Shown here: positions 10,201-18,332 of the stretch, piece after piece
Numbering within the stretch: the stretch's first letter is position 1
Layout of the letters: each line of letters begins with the position of its first letter
Assembly (NCBI GenBank): GCA_002709405.1
Contig: PAQV01000019.1
Coordinates: 26,684 to 90,683, forward strand
DNA length: 64,000 nt
DNA from: Paracoccaceae bacterium
GTDB taxonomy: Bacteria > Pseudomonadota > Alphaproteobacteria > Rhodobacterales > Rhodobacteraceae
Direction of reading: 5' to 3'
Position numbers and translations under genes: made by a program
The notes under the pieces: generated by a model
Databases searched by the model: none
What the model was told of the DNA's origin: nothing
What the model saw: only the letters and a program-made list of their open reading frames with translations

Positions 10201-10853
10201 ATCCGCTCGCCCGAGCCCAGCCCGATCCGGCCCATGGGCACCGAGATGACGCCCGAGTTGCTGACCTGTCCGCCCAGCAGCGCCGCATAGCCGCCCGACA
10301 CGATGCCGATGCGCCCTTGGTTCTGGACCGAGGCCGATGCGCCCTCGCCGTTGTAGTCATAGCGGCCGGCCATGAAATCCTCGTCGGTGATGCCGAGGGT
10401 CGAGGCCACGAAGCCTGCCGTGTTGATTTGCCCGGTCGGGCCAATGAAAATGCCGTTGGGGTTGACGATATGCACGGCTCCATCGGCCGTGATGCTGCCG
10501 TAGATCTGGCTGGTGGTCTCGCCGGTCACCCGGTTCAGGACCGCGCTGTTCTGGCCGGGCTGGATGAAATCGACCTGCGCGCCCTCGTCGATTGAGAAGC
10601 TCTGCCAGTTGATCACCGCGTTGTTCGAGTCCTGAACCACGGTCAGCTTGGAGCCCTGCGGCGTCTGGATCGTCGCATTGCCCTGCGCCACCGAACCGCC
10701 CGTTGGCAGTGTCTGGGCCAGGCCCAGAACCGGTGTCAGCGCGGTCGTTGCGGTCAGAAGAACCCAGGTCGTGCGGCGCAGCGCGCCCGGCGTGGGGCGT
10801 TTAGAAACGGAAGAACCCCGAGATGCTGAAGCGGTTTCCATCAGGCAGCGCAT
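7230..10853 (-). CDS. TPS exoprotein (TpsA), filamentous-hemagglutinin N-terminal domain plus GLUG-like repeats
   Basis: LPTGGSVAQGNATIQTPQGSKLTVVQDSNNAVINWQSFSIDEGAQVDFIQPGQNSAVLNRVTG...IVNPNGIFIG is the TPS domain; GGLVGxNxG motifs; overlaps the 3' end of tpsB. Confidence 0.9.
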   Translation of the reverse strand: MRCLMETASASRGSSVSKRPTPGALRRTTWVLLTATTALTPVLGLAQTLPTGGSVAQGNATIQTPQGSKLTVVQDSNNAVINWQSFSIDEGAQVDFIQPGQNSAVLNRVTGETTSQIYGSITADGAVHIVNPNGIFIGPTGQINTAGFVASTLGITDEDFMAGRYDYNGEGASASVQNQGRIGIVSGGYAALLGGQVSNSGVISVPMGRIGLGSGERITLNLSGDNFMQVALPTNSDDPALEALVENAGTISANGGRVEMLAATAQDAARRVVNMSGVVEATTVSGTSGSIIFGGTGGGSVQVTGQVSAAADPEATVTRSGGFITISGGEIDLIGATLNVSGTGDAGWISIGEDPNGVLPIADRVLLDEMTMLIADATLAGSGGTIWLTSNALTQFDGSISARGGDTGGDGGFVDIFSDGEITFDGFVDTIAPLGEWGSVYSTSVQGNYSNSILEPILEANGLVSLEWFDQPEGEYIRSSGELSWSSDAIFQIVTDSEYRYRGTINAPNGSFYIDAGSTIITERLNPGDPLPSINVDTFAVIDSNWVEVGELSELTVNNFVIGPDASFLRATGGSGTTNDPYVLTDIFGLQGMAGGDLVGAHYALGNDIDASATQGWIRPYDLTDLNSDLVQGFEPIADFGGSLDGQDYTIDGLYINRSSTENAGPAAMFLDIRNVAEVENFTLNLTDVIGLDAAGLAYVNWGLISDVEITGNVSMIDHAEIIDGTLDDPTRFYTLGGVAGRNEGVIRNVEGSLYLSYYTDTKFPIHYDIGGITGINATTGTIDNVALTDTTLSFVVSSGDSSFDSSTYAGPIGLTHIGGIAGYSSGTITNVSFSGTMAHNSFDTGSLGGLVGGNNGLVADSSVDLFLDTMDETVDSVYDGWETPLASFGGAIGDNYDGGVVERTTASGFFAIRSQRTDPMMPPEQSMDVGGFVGSNAGIIRDSSASTDILVLAGEVDGTVRPYDTLNIGNFYGYNYAGAAAITNSTGTGTVTIEPGAIIRDLNGQEEEVIDLNPPIPVILPPQNPTDDIELVGLFEDTTDAPGTDPQAVEKAQDTLAEVGALASQLVGGVERCSVGEGAEAVLACLAEGLEEYGSKLDALKEDLPPGMDNIGGLIDEARSDVLASREKAIARLADATTEAQRSIIQQEAIDEARATLQNTQREIRKAISLIRVSDPELIALQTQQIETVAASFGQLDISLSRVTEL

Positions 10854-12507
10854 CGTCTCTTTCCCCTCTACCATATTCCAGCCGCAGTGAAGCTGATCGG
10901 AAAGCAGTGTCGTAGATCGGCGAGAGATCCACGCCGATGCCATAGGATGTGGCCGTGGTCTTCGATTGTTCGAAGACGGACGGTTGTTTCAGGAAGACCG
11001 ACCCCGTCGCCGCGAAGGCATAGGGGCTGACCACGACGGGCACCGTCGAGATGTTGAAGGTGTTGGGCACGGCGAACTCGGCCCGCACGGTCCAGCCGTC
11101 GTCGCCCTGCAGGTCTCCGGCATCGAAGGTGGACAGGCTGTCCATGCCGGTGGCCGAGAATTGCTCGGACGTCAGCAGCGGATCCCCGAACGAGGTCTGG
11201 GCGCTGGCCGACAGGGTCATGTTGACCCAGTCGTTCAGGGCGCGCTGGTACTGGCCGTTGACCGCCAGCTTGGTGAATTCGGCCGACGCGCCCTGGCGCG
11301 ACAGGGGAACGGCGGCACTGGCATCGGTGCTGGCGCCCAGGATGTCGAGCCCCTGCGACAGCTCGGCCCGGCCGGTGGTCACACCACCGCTGTCGCTGCG
11401 CCAGAACACGTTGCCGGCAAGCCGCAACACGCTGAGCTGGTCGTCGTAGATCGGGGTCGATCCCGTTGCGGTCAGAAGATCCTGTTCGTCGCGGGTGGCG
11501 TCGAAGATCAATTGCGTCGAGACATTCAGGGAATTGGACCGGATCCACGGATAGAAAAGCCGGGCTGAATAGCGCTCGAATTTGCTGGTGGTCGGAACAA
11601 TGACGTCGTCGGGCTTTGTCTGGCTGTCGGTCGCCTCAAAGTTGAACGTCATGCCGTTGGTGCCGATCGGGATCACGAAGCCGGCGGCCAGGGTGCGATA
11701 TTGCGGCTCATCGCTGAAATAGCCCTGCGGGGATCCGGCAATGCGCCCGTAAATCGTTTCACCCAGGCCGAAAGCACTGTTCAATTCCAGCCCGGCATTC
11801 AGGGTCACGGGCCCCAGATCGTCATCGACGAAATTGTCGAAACCGAATGATCCGGTCACCCGTTTGTACTCGGGCTGTAGAATAATGACCGTCCCGCCCG
11901 GCTGATCCCCGGTGGCGAGGGCAGAATCCAGCGCCACGCCATAGGTATCCCCGGCCAGCAGCAGTTCGCGTTCGATGTCGCGCAGCTTGACGTCGCGCTT
12001 GTCGACGAGAGGGTCGGTCAGCTGTTCCAGCCGGCGCTTGACTTCGGGCGGGGCGTTTTCAAGGTCGACCTGTTCGACAAACCCGTTGATCACGTTGATT
12101 TTCAACGTGCCGCCATTGTTCAGCCGCTGCGCCGGGATCACCACGCGGGCCAGCACGAAACCGGCGTTTACATAGGCCTGTTCCAAGGCCGAGGCGGCCT
12201 GGAAGACCTGGGCCACCGACACCGTGTTGCCGGCAAGTGTCGACCGGAAGGTCGCGGCTGCGTCAGCCATGCTGGGCTGGCCCCCGTCGATGGCGACGTC
12301 GCCGACGGTCACGAACAGCTTTTCCGATCCGGCCGGAGCCTCGGTCACCGACGGCGCCGCAATCTGCACGCTGCGCCCGACGTTCTGGCTGGTCGGTTCG
12401 AAGGTCGAGGGCGTCAATTCGCTGGCGGTTTGCGCCATCGCCGCGCCCGACAGGATCAAAAGTGCGGTGGTAGAGACGCAAATTACGTTGTCGAGCCGAA
12501 TAGGCAT
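10801..12507 (-). CDS. ShlB/FhaC/HecB-family TPS outer-membrane transporter (TpsB)
   Basis: Signal peptide, POTRA-like region (QVFQAASALEQAYVNAGFVLARVVIPAQRLNNGGTLKINVINGFVEQV), C-terminal beta-barrel ending in FRF. Confidence 0.9.
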   Translation of the reverse strand: MPIRLDNVICVSTTALLILSGAAMAQTASELTPSTFEPTSQNVGRSVQIAAPSVTEAPAGSEKLFVTVGDVAIDGGQPSMADAAATFRSTLAGNTVSVAQVFQAASALEQAYVNAGFVLARVVIPAQRLNNGGTLKINVINGFVEQVDLENAPPEVKRRLEQLTDPLVDKRDVKLRDIERELLLAGDTYGVALDSALATGDQPGGTVIILQPEYKRVTGSFGFDNFVDDDLGPVTLNAGLELNSAFGLGETIYGRIAGSPQGYFSDEPQYRTLAAGFVIPIGTNGMTFNFEATDSQTKPDDVIVPTTSKFERYSARLFYPWIRSNSLNVSTQLIFDATRDEQDLLTATGSTPIYDDQLSVLRLAGNVFWRSDSGGVTTGRAELSQGLDILGASTDASAAVPLSRQGASAEFTKLAVNGQYQRALNDWVNMTLSASAQTSFGDPLLTSEQFSATGMDSLSTFDAGDLQGDDGWTVRAEFAVPNTFNISTVPVVVSPYAFAATGSVFLKQPSVFEQSKTTATSYGIGVDLSPIYDTAFRSASLRLEYGRGERDDALPDGNRFSISGFFRF

Positions 12508-12831
12508 GTCTTCAATGTCCTCGCCACGATTGCGCGAAAGCCTGGAGTCGGCAGAATCTCGCCTGTCAGGTGATACAAATTTCGTGCTTAACGCAACAAG
12601 AATATTTTTTACGAGTTTCGTTGGCCGTGGTATTTGTGCCGCGGAAAAAACATATTGCAACAATGTACGCTTCGGCCCCCATTATTGCTTTTTCGGGCGG
12701 AATTCAATTTTCTGTTTCTACTCAAGGGAGTTTTATGATGTTCGAGGGACCGGGCAAAGCGCAGGTGCAGGCGCCGGCAATCCCGGGCCTCCGCCATCTG
12801 AAAAATCGTAGGTCCCAGTGGGATCCGGGTG

Positions 12832-14076
12832 CTACTTGGCCCCCGAGATCTTCACCGTGTAGCTTTGCGACCGGCCGTCGGGGGTTGCCGGGAAGGGGGC
12901 GGCCCGGCGGACCTGGGCCACGGCGATCTGGTCCAGCTTGCCCGAGCCCGAGCTGCGCGCGACGCTGACGCCGGCCAGCTGCCCCGACGGGGAGATGGTC
13001 AGCGATACAAGGGTGGCGCCCTTGATGTTGACCCGGCCCCGCTTGGCCCGCGCGATACGGCGAAACACGTTGCCCCGGTAATTGCTGAGCGCCGCGTTGC
13101 CCGCCTGGCTGCTCTTCGCGTTCGAACTCGCCTGCCGCGCGGCCGTGGCCGAGGCAGATCCGGTTTCCGTCCCTTTGCGCGTGTTCTGGTTGGCGTTGCC
13201 CTGTGGCGCGGCCGGAGCGCTTGGCTTGGCCGGTGCCTTGGGCGCGGGCTGGGCCTGTTGGCGCGGGGCGGGGGCCGGTTCGGGCTCTGGCGGGCGGATG
13301 CTGTCGGGCCGGTTCGGCGGTTTGCGCGAAATCAGCGGAGCGCTGCTGTCCGGGTCCGGATTGTCCGGCGTCGTCGGGTCCACCGGGGTCAGGGCGGCCG
13401 TGGTTGCCGGCTCTGTCGGCTGGACCGGTTCGGCCGCTTGCGGGGTCTCGGGCTGTGGCGCCTCGGGGGTCAGCGGCTCGGGCGGGGTCGCCTCGGGCGT
13501 CTGGTGATCCAGGGGCTCGGTCGGCGTGACGGGCAGGGCGGTCAGGCTGGGGGGCTCGACCGGGTCCTGCGGGGTCGGTGTGTCGAGCGGCGCAACGGCC
13601 AGCCCCGCCGACGGGGCCATGGCCACGAGGCCCGGCGCCTGTGCTTGCGGGGTGACCTCGGTCGGGGCGGCCTCGGATTGTACCGGCGCTTGTTGAATTG
13701 GCTCGACCGGGGAGGGCGGCGTCGGGTCCACCGGAGCTGCATCGCTGGCCGTATCTGCCGGGGCGCTGGGGGTTTGAGCCGGCTCTGCCCGGTCGGTCAC
13801 CGGGGGCTCGGGTGTCTCGGTCGTCTCTTGCGGAGGCTCCGGTGGAGTCGGCTCCACAGCCTCTTCGGGCGGCAGTTCTTCGGCCTCGACGGGGCTCTCG
13901 CGGCCGGTGGTCATGTCCTCGAAGGCGCTGCCAAGGGCCGCCACGGCCGCCCCTGCGCCGCCTTCGGTCTGGGCTTCGGGAGGCTCGTTGCGCACCAGGG
14001 CGGTGGCATGGGCACCGGCGGCCAGCAACAGGGCGGCACAGCCGGCAAGGCGCGAGCGGGGAATGCGGCGAGTCAT
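12832..14076 (-). CDS. tonB: TonB energy-transducing protein
   Basis: N-terminal hydrophobic anchor, long Pro/Glu-rich linker, C-terminal YRGNVFRRIARAKRGRVNIKGATLVSLTISPSGQLAGVSVARSSG. Confidence 0.85.
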   Translation of the reverse strand: MTRRIPRSRLAGCAALLLAAGAHATALVRNEPPEAQTEGGAGAAVAALGSAFEDMTTGRESPVEAEELPPEEAVEPTPPEPPQETTETPEPPVTDRAEPAQTPSAPADTASDAAPVDPTPPSPVEPIQQAPVQSEAAPTEVTPQAQAPGLVAMAPSAGLAVAPLDTPTPQDPVEPPSLTALPVTPTEPLDHQTPEATPPEPLTPEAPQPETPQAAEPVQPTEPATTAALTPVDPTTPDNPDPDSSAPLISRKPPNRPDSIRPPEPEPAPAPRQQAQPAPKAPAKPSAPAAPQGNANQNTRKGTETGSASATAARQASSNAKSSQAGNAALSNYRGNVFRRIARAKRGRVNIKGATLVSLTISPSGQLAGVSVARSSGSGKLDQIAVAQVRRAAPFPATPDGRSQSYTVKISGAK

Positions 14077-14462
14077 TCCAGCCCCCGTTCCGACACCAGC
14101 ATGATCCGTTCGGCCCCGCCCTGGCGCAGATCGTCGGTGATCTGGATCAGCAGGGCGGCGGGCAGATCGCGGTCGGGCACGATGCGCACGATCGTGCGGT
14201 CGTCGTCGGGCAGGCGTTCCATGAAGGCTGCGGCCGAGGTCAGCTCGACCCCGCGCAGCCACAGCCGTCCGTCCTCGTGGATGACCAGCGTGTCGGGGGG
14301 CGCGCGGCCGTCCAGGTCCTCGGCCTTGATCAGCGACAGGTCAGGGTCCATCGGCGGGGCCAGCGTGCCGGCGATCATGAAGAAGACCAGCATCAGGAAG
14401 ACCACGTTGATCAGCGCGATCGTTGGCTCCTTGGGGCGGGAGAGGCTTGGGGTGACGTTCAT
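14073..14462 (-). CDS. exbD: ExbD/TolR family protein
   Basis: PTIALINVVFLMLVFFMIAGTL; stop overlaps the tonB start. Confidence 0.9.
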   Translation of the reverse strand: MNVTPSLSRPKEPTIALINVVFLMLVFFMIAGTLAPPMDPDLSLIKAEDLDGRAPPDTLVIHEDGRLWLRGVELTSAAAFMERLPDDDRTIVRIVPDRDLPAALLIQITDDLRQGGAERIMLVSERGLE

Positions 14463-14842
14463 CTCAGCACCACTGGCGTAAGGCCCGACAGGTCGCGGGC
14501 AAGGGTCAGCACGTCGACCAGGTCCTGCGAGGTGGTGGCGTCGCCGAGGCTGATCAGCAGCATCCGCGGGTCACTGCCCTCGGGTGCGTCCAGCCGGTCG
14601 CGCAACTCGTCCATCGCCACCGGCGTACCGTTCAGCAGCAGCCCCGACGGGCGCATGGTCAGGAACAGGCGGTCCGCCTGGCTGTCGCCGCCGGTGCCCT
14701 GGCCTCCCGAGGTCAGCTCGATCTCGCCGTACTTGGTGAAGGTCGAGGTCAGCATGAAGAACAGCAGAAGCAGGAAGATGACGTCGATCAACGACGTCAT
14801 CGACAGGCGGGATCTGCGGCGTTTGGCGGTCTCAAGTGCCAT
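14459..14842 (-). CDS. exbD: ExbD/TolR family protein, second copy
   Basis: SMTSLIDVIFLLLLFFMLTSTF; overlaps both neighbouring genes. Confidence 0.9.
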   Translation of the reverse strand: MALETAKRRRSRLSMTSLIDVIFLLLLFFMLTSTFTKYGEIELTSGGQGTGGDSQADRLFLTMRPSGLLLNGTPVAMDELRDRLDAPEGSDPRMLLISLGDATTSQDLVDVLTLARDLSGLTPVVLR

Positions 14843-15494
14843 GGGCACGCAACCGGGCGGTGCCTTCGGGCGCACCGGTTTCCGGCGCAAAGATCACCCG
14901 CAGGGCGCGGTTGGCAAAGACCCGGTCGCGGCGCATGCGGGCCTCGAACCAGCTGAGCACCAGCGAGGTCGGCATCGCCACGGCCAGCCCGGCGGCGGTG
15001 GTCAGCAGGGCCACCCAGATGCCGCCCGCCAGCAGCGACGGATCGACCGAGGTGCCGGCGTTCTGCAGGGCGCGGAAGGCGTCGATCATGCCCAGCACGG
15101 TGCCGAACAGACCCAGCAGCGGGGCCAGTTGCGAAATGATGTCCAGCGCCGACAGCCCGCGTTCCAGCCTGGCGAAACGGTCCTCAGCCTCGGCATCGGC
15201 CCGGTCGGACCGAAAGCTTTCCGGATCGCCGCAGGCCTGCCCGATGACCGGGGCCAGGTAGCTGCGGCTTTGCTCGATCAGCATCGCGGCCCGGGCCCGG
15301 TCGCCCCGGTCCCAGGCATCGACGGCCTGGGCCAGCACCTTGTGGCGGCCGACGCCGGCGGCGGCGAATTGCCAGATCTTGTACAGGATCAGGGCGGCGG
15401 TGACGACCGAGGTCGCCAGCAGGATCACCACGACCGTCCCGCCCAGTTCGTAAACAGAAAGAAGCGCCTGGCGCAGGCTGTCGATCAGGGTCAT
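14832..15494 (-). CDS. exbB: ExbB/MotA/TolQ proton channel
   Basis: LAPLLGLFGTVLGMIDAFRAL...LAGGIWVALLTTAAGLAVAMP signature. Confidence 0.93.
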   Translation of the reverse strand: MTLIDSLRQALLSVYELGGTVVVILLATSVVTAALILYKIWQFAAAGVGRHKVLAQAVDAWDRGDRARAAMLIEQSRSYLAPVIGQACGDPESFRSDRADAEAEDRFARLERGLSALDIISQLAPLLGLFGTVLGMIDAFRALQNAGTSVDPSLLAGGIWVALLTTAAGLAVAMPTSLVLSWFEARMRRDRVFANRALRVIFAPETGAPEGTARLRAHGT

Positions 15495-15943
15495 CCGATC
15501 AGCTCCGTTCCGGTGCGCGTGCTCAGCTCCAGCCCGTCAATGCAGGCGCCGGCCGCCGGCCCGTCACAGGTTTCGGCCCCGTTGATCAGCACCCGGCTGA
15601 TGTCGGCGCAGGTCAGCCCCTGGAACTGGAACTGGCGCACGCGGGGGCGGCCCGAGGGCAGCTCTTGGAAATCGAGAAGGGTCATCAGGGCGACCTGTCC
15701 TTCGCGTCCGAAAAGCACCATCTCGTAGACTGCCTTGGCGATGTCGCCCCCGGTGCCGTTCTGGACCAGGAAGCTCATGCGGCAGGCGCCGCCGACATCG
15801 TCGGCCGCGCTCAGCTCGATGGCGAGGAACGGGTCCTCACTTGCTTCCTGTTCCGTGCCTTGGCCCTGCGCGGCAAGCGGGAACAGGCTTGCCGCGCAAA
15901 GCGCGATCACGTGGCTGATTTTGCTGGCTGGCGTGAAGTTCAT
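15491..15943 (-). CDS. Small exported protein of unknown function (150 aa, 4 Cys in the mature part)
   Basis: MNFTPASKISHVIALCAASLFPLAAQGQG signal peptide; 4-nt overlap with exbB; sits between receptor and exbB. Confidence 0.75.
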   Translation of the reverse strand: MNFTPASKISHVIALCAASLFPLAAQGQGTEQEASEDPFLAIELSAADDVGGACRMSFLVQNGTGGDIAKAVYEMVLFGREGQVALMTLLDFQELPSGRPRVRQFQFQGLTCADISRVLINGAETCDGPAAGACIDGLELSTRTGTELIG

Positions 15944-15987
15944 CGTTAGGGTCCTTGTCTTGGATCGCGTCGGTTCGGAATCGGCGA

Positions 15988-18084
15988 TCAGAAGGTTTTG
16001 GCCAGAGATACCTTGAAGTTGCGGCCCGGGGCAGCGCGAGTCGACAGGTACGGTGTGTATTCGTGGTCGAAAATGTTCTCGACGCTTACGCGGATCTCGG
16101 TATCGGTCCACAACCCGCCCATTTGCGGGCGGTAGGTGGTGCGCAGGTTGTTGACGGCAAAGCCCGGCGTGTGGTCCCCGGCGGACGTGGTCACGCCCTT
16201 GTTGCCGACGATTTCCCAGCTGACGTCGATGGCCTGGCCGAACCGCTTGCCCACCGCGAGGCGGGCGCTGTCGGCCGGGGCGTTGCGCCAGCGGCTGTCG
16301 ACGCCTGCGGTCGAGGTTTCGGTGCCGTCGACCAGGTTGGCGTTGAAGTCCAGGTAGATGCCGCTGGCATGGACATAGGACGCCTCCATCTCGACCCCCT
16401 GCATGTCCACCCGGTCGACCGAGCTGTAAGACGTCACGTCCCAGATCCGGGTCTGGTAGACATTGACCTTGGCCCGCACCACGTCGCCCTCCGAGAACAG
16501 CGAGCCGCGCAGGTAGGACAGCCCGCCTTCGTAGGTCGTGGCCTTCTCCGGCTGGGTCATGTAAAGCGGCGTGCCCAGGTCATCGAGGATCGGCAGGCTT
16601 TCGGTATAGGCCACCGAGCCAAAGACCGAGATCCCGCTGTTGAATTCGTAAAGCAGCGACAGCCCGCCCATCAGCGCGTCATTGTCCTGGTCGGAACCCG
16701 CATAGGTGCCCGCGCCCTCGATATGCTGGGTCTCGTAGCGCACCGCCGGGGTGACGGTCAGCCCGCCGAAGGACATGTCGTCGACGGCAAAGACGGCAAA
16801 GCGGTCGTCGGTGCCCCCGGGGGCCGAGTTCGCATCCATCCGCTCCTTGCGGATCAGCTCGACGCCCGCGCGCAGGTCATGGCCGATGGCGCCGGTCTGG
16901 AAGAAGGCCGTGTTCTTCAGGGTCAGCTTGGTGGTTTCATAGCGCTGGTCGGCATTCACCACGTCGAACCCGGTTTCATAGAACGGAAAGCCGCAGGCAT
17001 AGGACGGGTAGGGCCCGCCATCGTCGCAGGACGAGCTGCCCGGCACGTAGGATTGCTCGATCTCCTGGTCCGAATAGGTCAGGTTGGCGCTGAAGTTCAC
17101 CAGGTCGTTGCCGACGGGATTGAATTCGTACTTCAGCCCGGCGACCCGCGTGTGGATGTCGCGGTCGACATTGCCGAAGGTGCCGCTGGTGGTGCCGAAA
17201 CTGTCGTAGGGCACGTCACGCTCGGACGAATAGCTGTCGTTGTAGGACGCGGTGATCGAGTGTTCCAGGTTGTCGCCGAAGCTGTACTTGCCCTTGATCA
17301 GGTAGGACGGCAGGCGGAAGGCCGAGTTGGAGATCTCGTTGCCGTCGCCGTCCTCCTGGTTGCCCTGGTCGCGCAGGGTGTAGTTCAGCAGGAACTCGGC
17401 CTGTTCGGTCGGCTGCCAGGCCAGGGTCGAGGACGTCACGAAGCCCGACCCGTTGGACGAGCCCTCCAGCACCTGGCGAAAGCGGAAGCCGATCTCGCCG
17501 CCGGTGTAGTCCGACGCATCCTTGGTTTCCAGCTGCACCACGCCGCCGATCACGCCCGAGCCGTATTCGAACGATCCGATGGTGCCCCGGTTGACCGACA
17601 CTTCCTTGTAAAGCTGCGGATCGGTGAACAGCTGGTTGCCGATGCGGTAGAGTTCCTCGGCCCCGGTGGTCGCCCCGTCGATCAGCACCAGCACCTTCTG
17701 GTCGGTGCCGTAGGTCGAGTTCGAGCCGAACCCCCTGATGTTGATGCCCGACCCTTGCGGGGTCGAGCCGTTGACCAGGGTCACGCCGGGCACGGAATCG
17801 ATCAGCTCGGCCACGGTGCCCGCCTGCCGGTCGTTGATTTCGTCCTGGTTGATGCTTGTGACGGCCTCGGCCGTGTCGGTCTGGATGTCGCGCTTGGACG
17901 TGCCCAGTTCGATTTCGCCCAGGTAGGCGTCGTCCTGGGGCAGGATGGCCTCGGCCTCGGTGTCGTCGCCGGTGCTGATGAACACGTCCTCTGCCTCCTG
18001 GGCGAGGGCGGGCAGGCCGGCGGTGGCCAGGGCAAAAACGGATACGGTACCGGCTAGAAGCGGTCGGAGCGCAGTCGCACGCAT
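15988..18084 (-). CDS. TonB-dependent receptor, probably heme
   Basis: Signal peptide, plug domain (DRQAGTVAELIDSVPGVTLVNGSTPQGSGINIRGFG), C-terminal beta-barrel ending in F, next to hmuSTUV. Confidence 0.9.
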   Translation of the reverse strand: MRATALRPLLAGTVSVFALATAGLPALAQEAEDVFISTGDDTEAEAILPQDDAYLGEIELGTSKRDIQTDTAEAVTSINQDEINDRQAGTVAELIDSVPGVTLVNGSTPQGSGINIRGFGSNSTYGTDQKVLVLIDGATTGAEELYRIGNQLFTDPQLYKEVSVNRGTIGSFEYGSGVIGGVVQLETKDASDYTGGEIGFRFRQVLEGSSNGSGFVTSSTLAWQPTEQAEFLLNYTLRDQGNQEDGDGNEISNSAFRLPSYLIKGKYSFGDNLEHSITASYNDSYSSERDVPYDSFGTTSGTFGNVDRDIHTRVAGLKYEFNPVGNDLVNFSANLTYSDQEIEQSYVPGSSSCDDGGPYPSYACGFPFYETGFDVVNADQRYETTKLTLKNTAFFQTGAIGHDLRAGVELIRKERMDANSAPGGTDDRFAVFAVDDMSFGGLTVTPAVRYETQHIEGAGTYAGSDQDNDALMGGLSLLYEFNSGISVFGSVAYTESLPILDDLGTPLYMTQPEKATTYEGGLSYLRGSLFSEGDVVRAKVNVYQTRIWDVTSYSSVDRVDMQGVEMEASYVHASGIYLDFNANLVDGTETSTAGVDSRWRNAPADSARLAVGKRFGQAIDVSWEIVGNKGVTTSAGDHTPGFAVNNLRTTYRPQMGGLWTDTEIRVSVENIFDHEYTPYLSTRAAPGRNFKVSLAKTF

Positions 18085-18201
18085 GGGGACAGTCCTTCGT
18101 GTCATGATGTCTTTTGACCGGAAGGCTTGCGCAACGGGCTGGCACGGGTCTTTGGCAGGGATTTGTGCCGGAGTGACCGGCTTATCGCTTGAGATCCCTA
18201 A

Positions 18202-18215
18202 TTTAGGTGACTAAA
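18202..18215. promoter_or_regulatory. Candidate iron/heme-responsive operator: TTTAG-GTGA-CTAAA
   Basis: Perfect 5-bp inverted repeat in the divergent receptor/hmuS intergenic region. Confidence 0.45.
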
Positions 18216-18332
18216 ACAGTCAACAAACAAGTTGCGCATCCGCGCGGCCAGCCATGTCGGCTTGGGTCCAGGGACCGAAGCCTGCGCAAAGCCAGGCATC
18301 GTCAGTCAAAACCCCAGCGATCCGAGGCTTAC

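Noticed and set aside
15955-18057. 700-aa plus-strand ORF
   Set aside because: Antisense to the TonB-dependent receptor, which has a signal peptide, plug and barrel.
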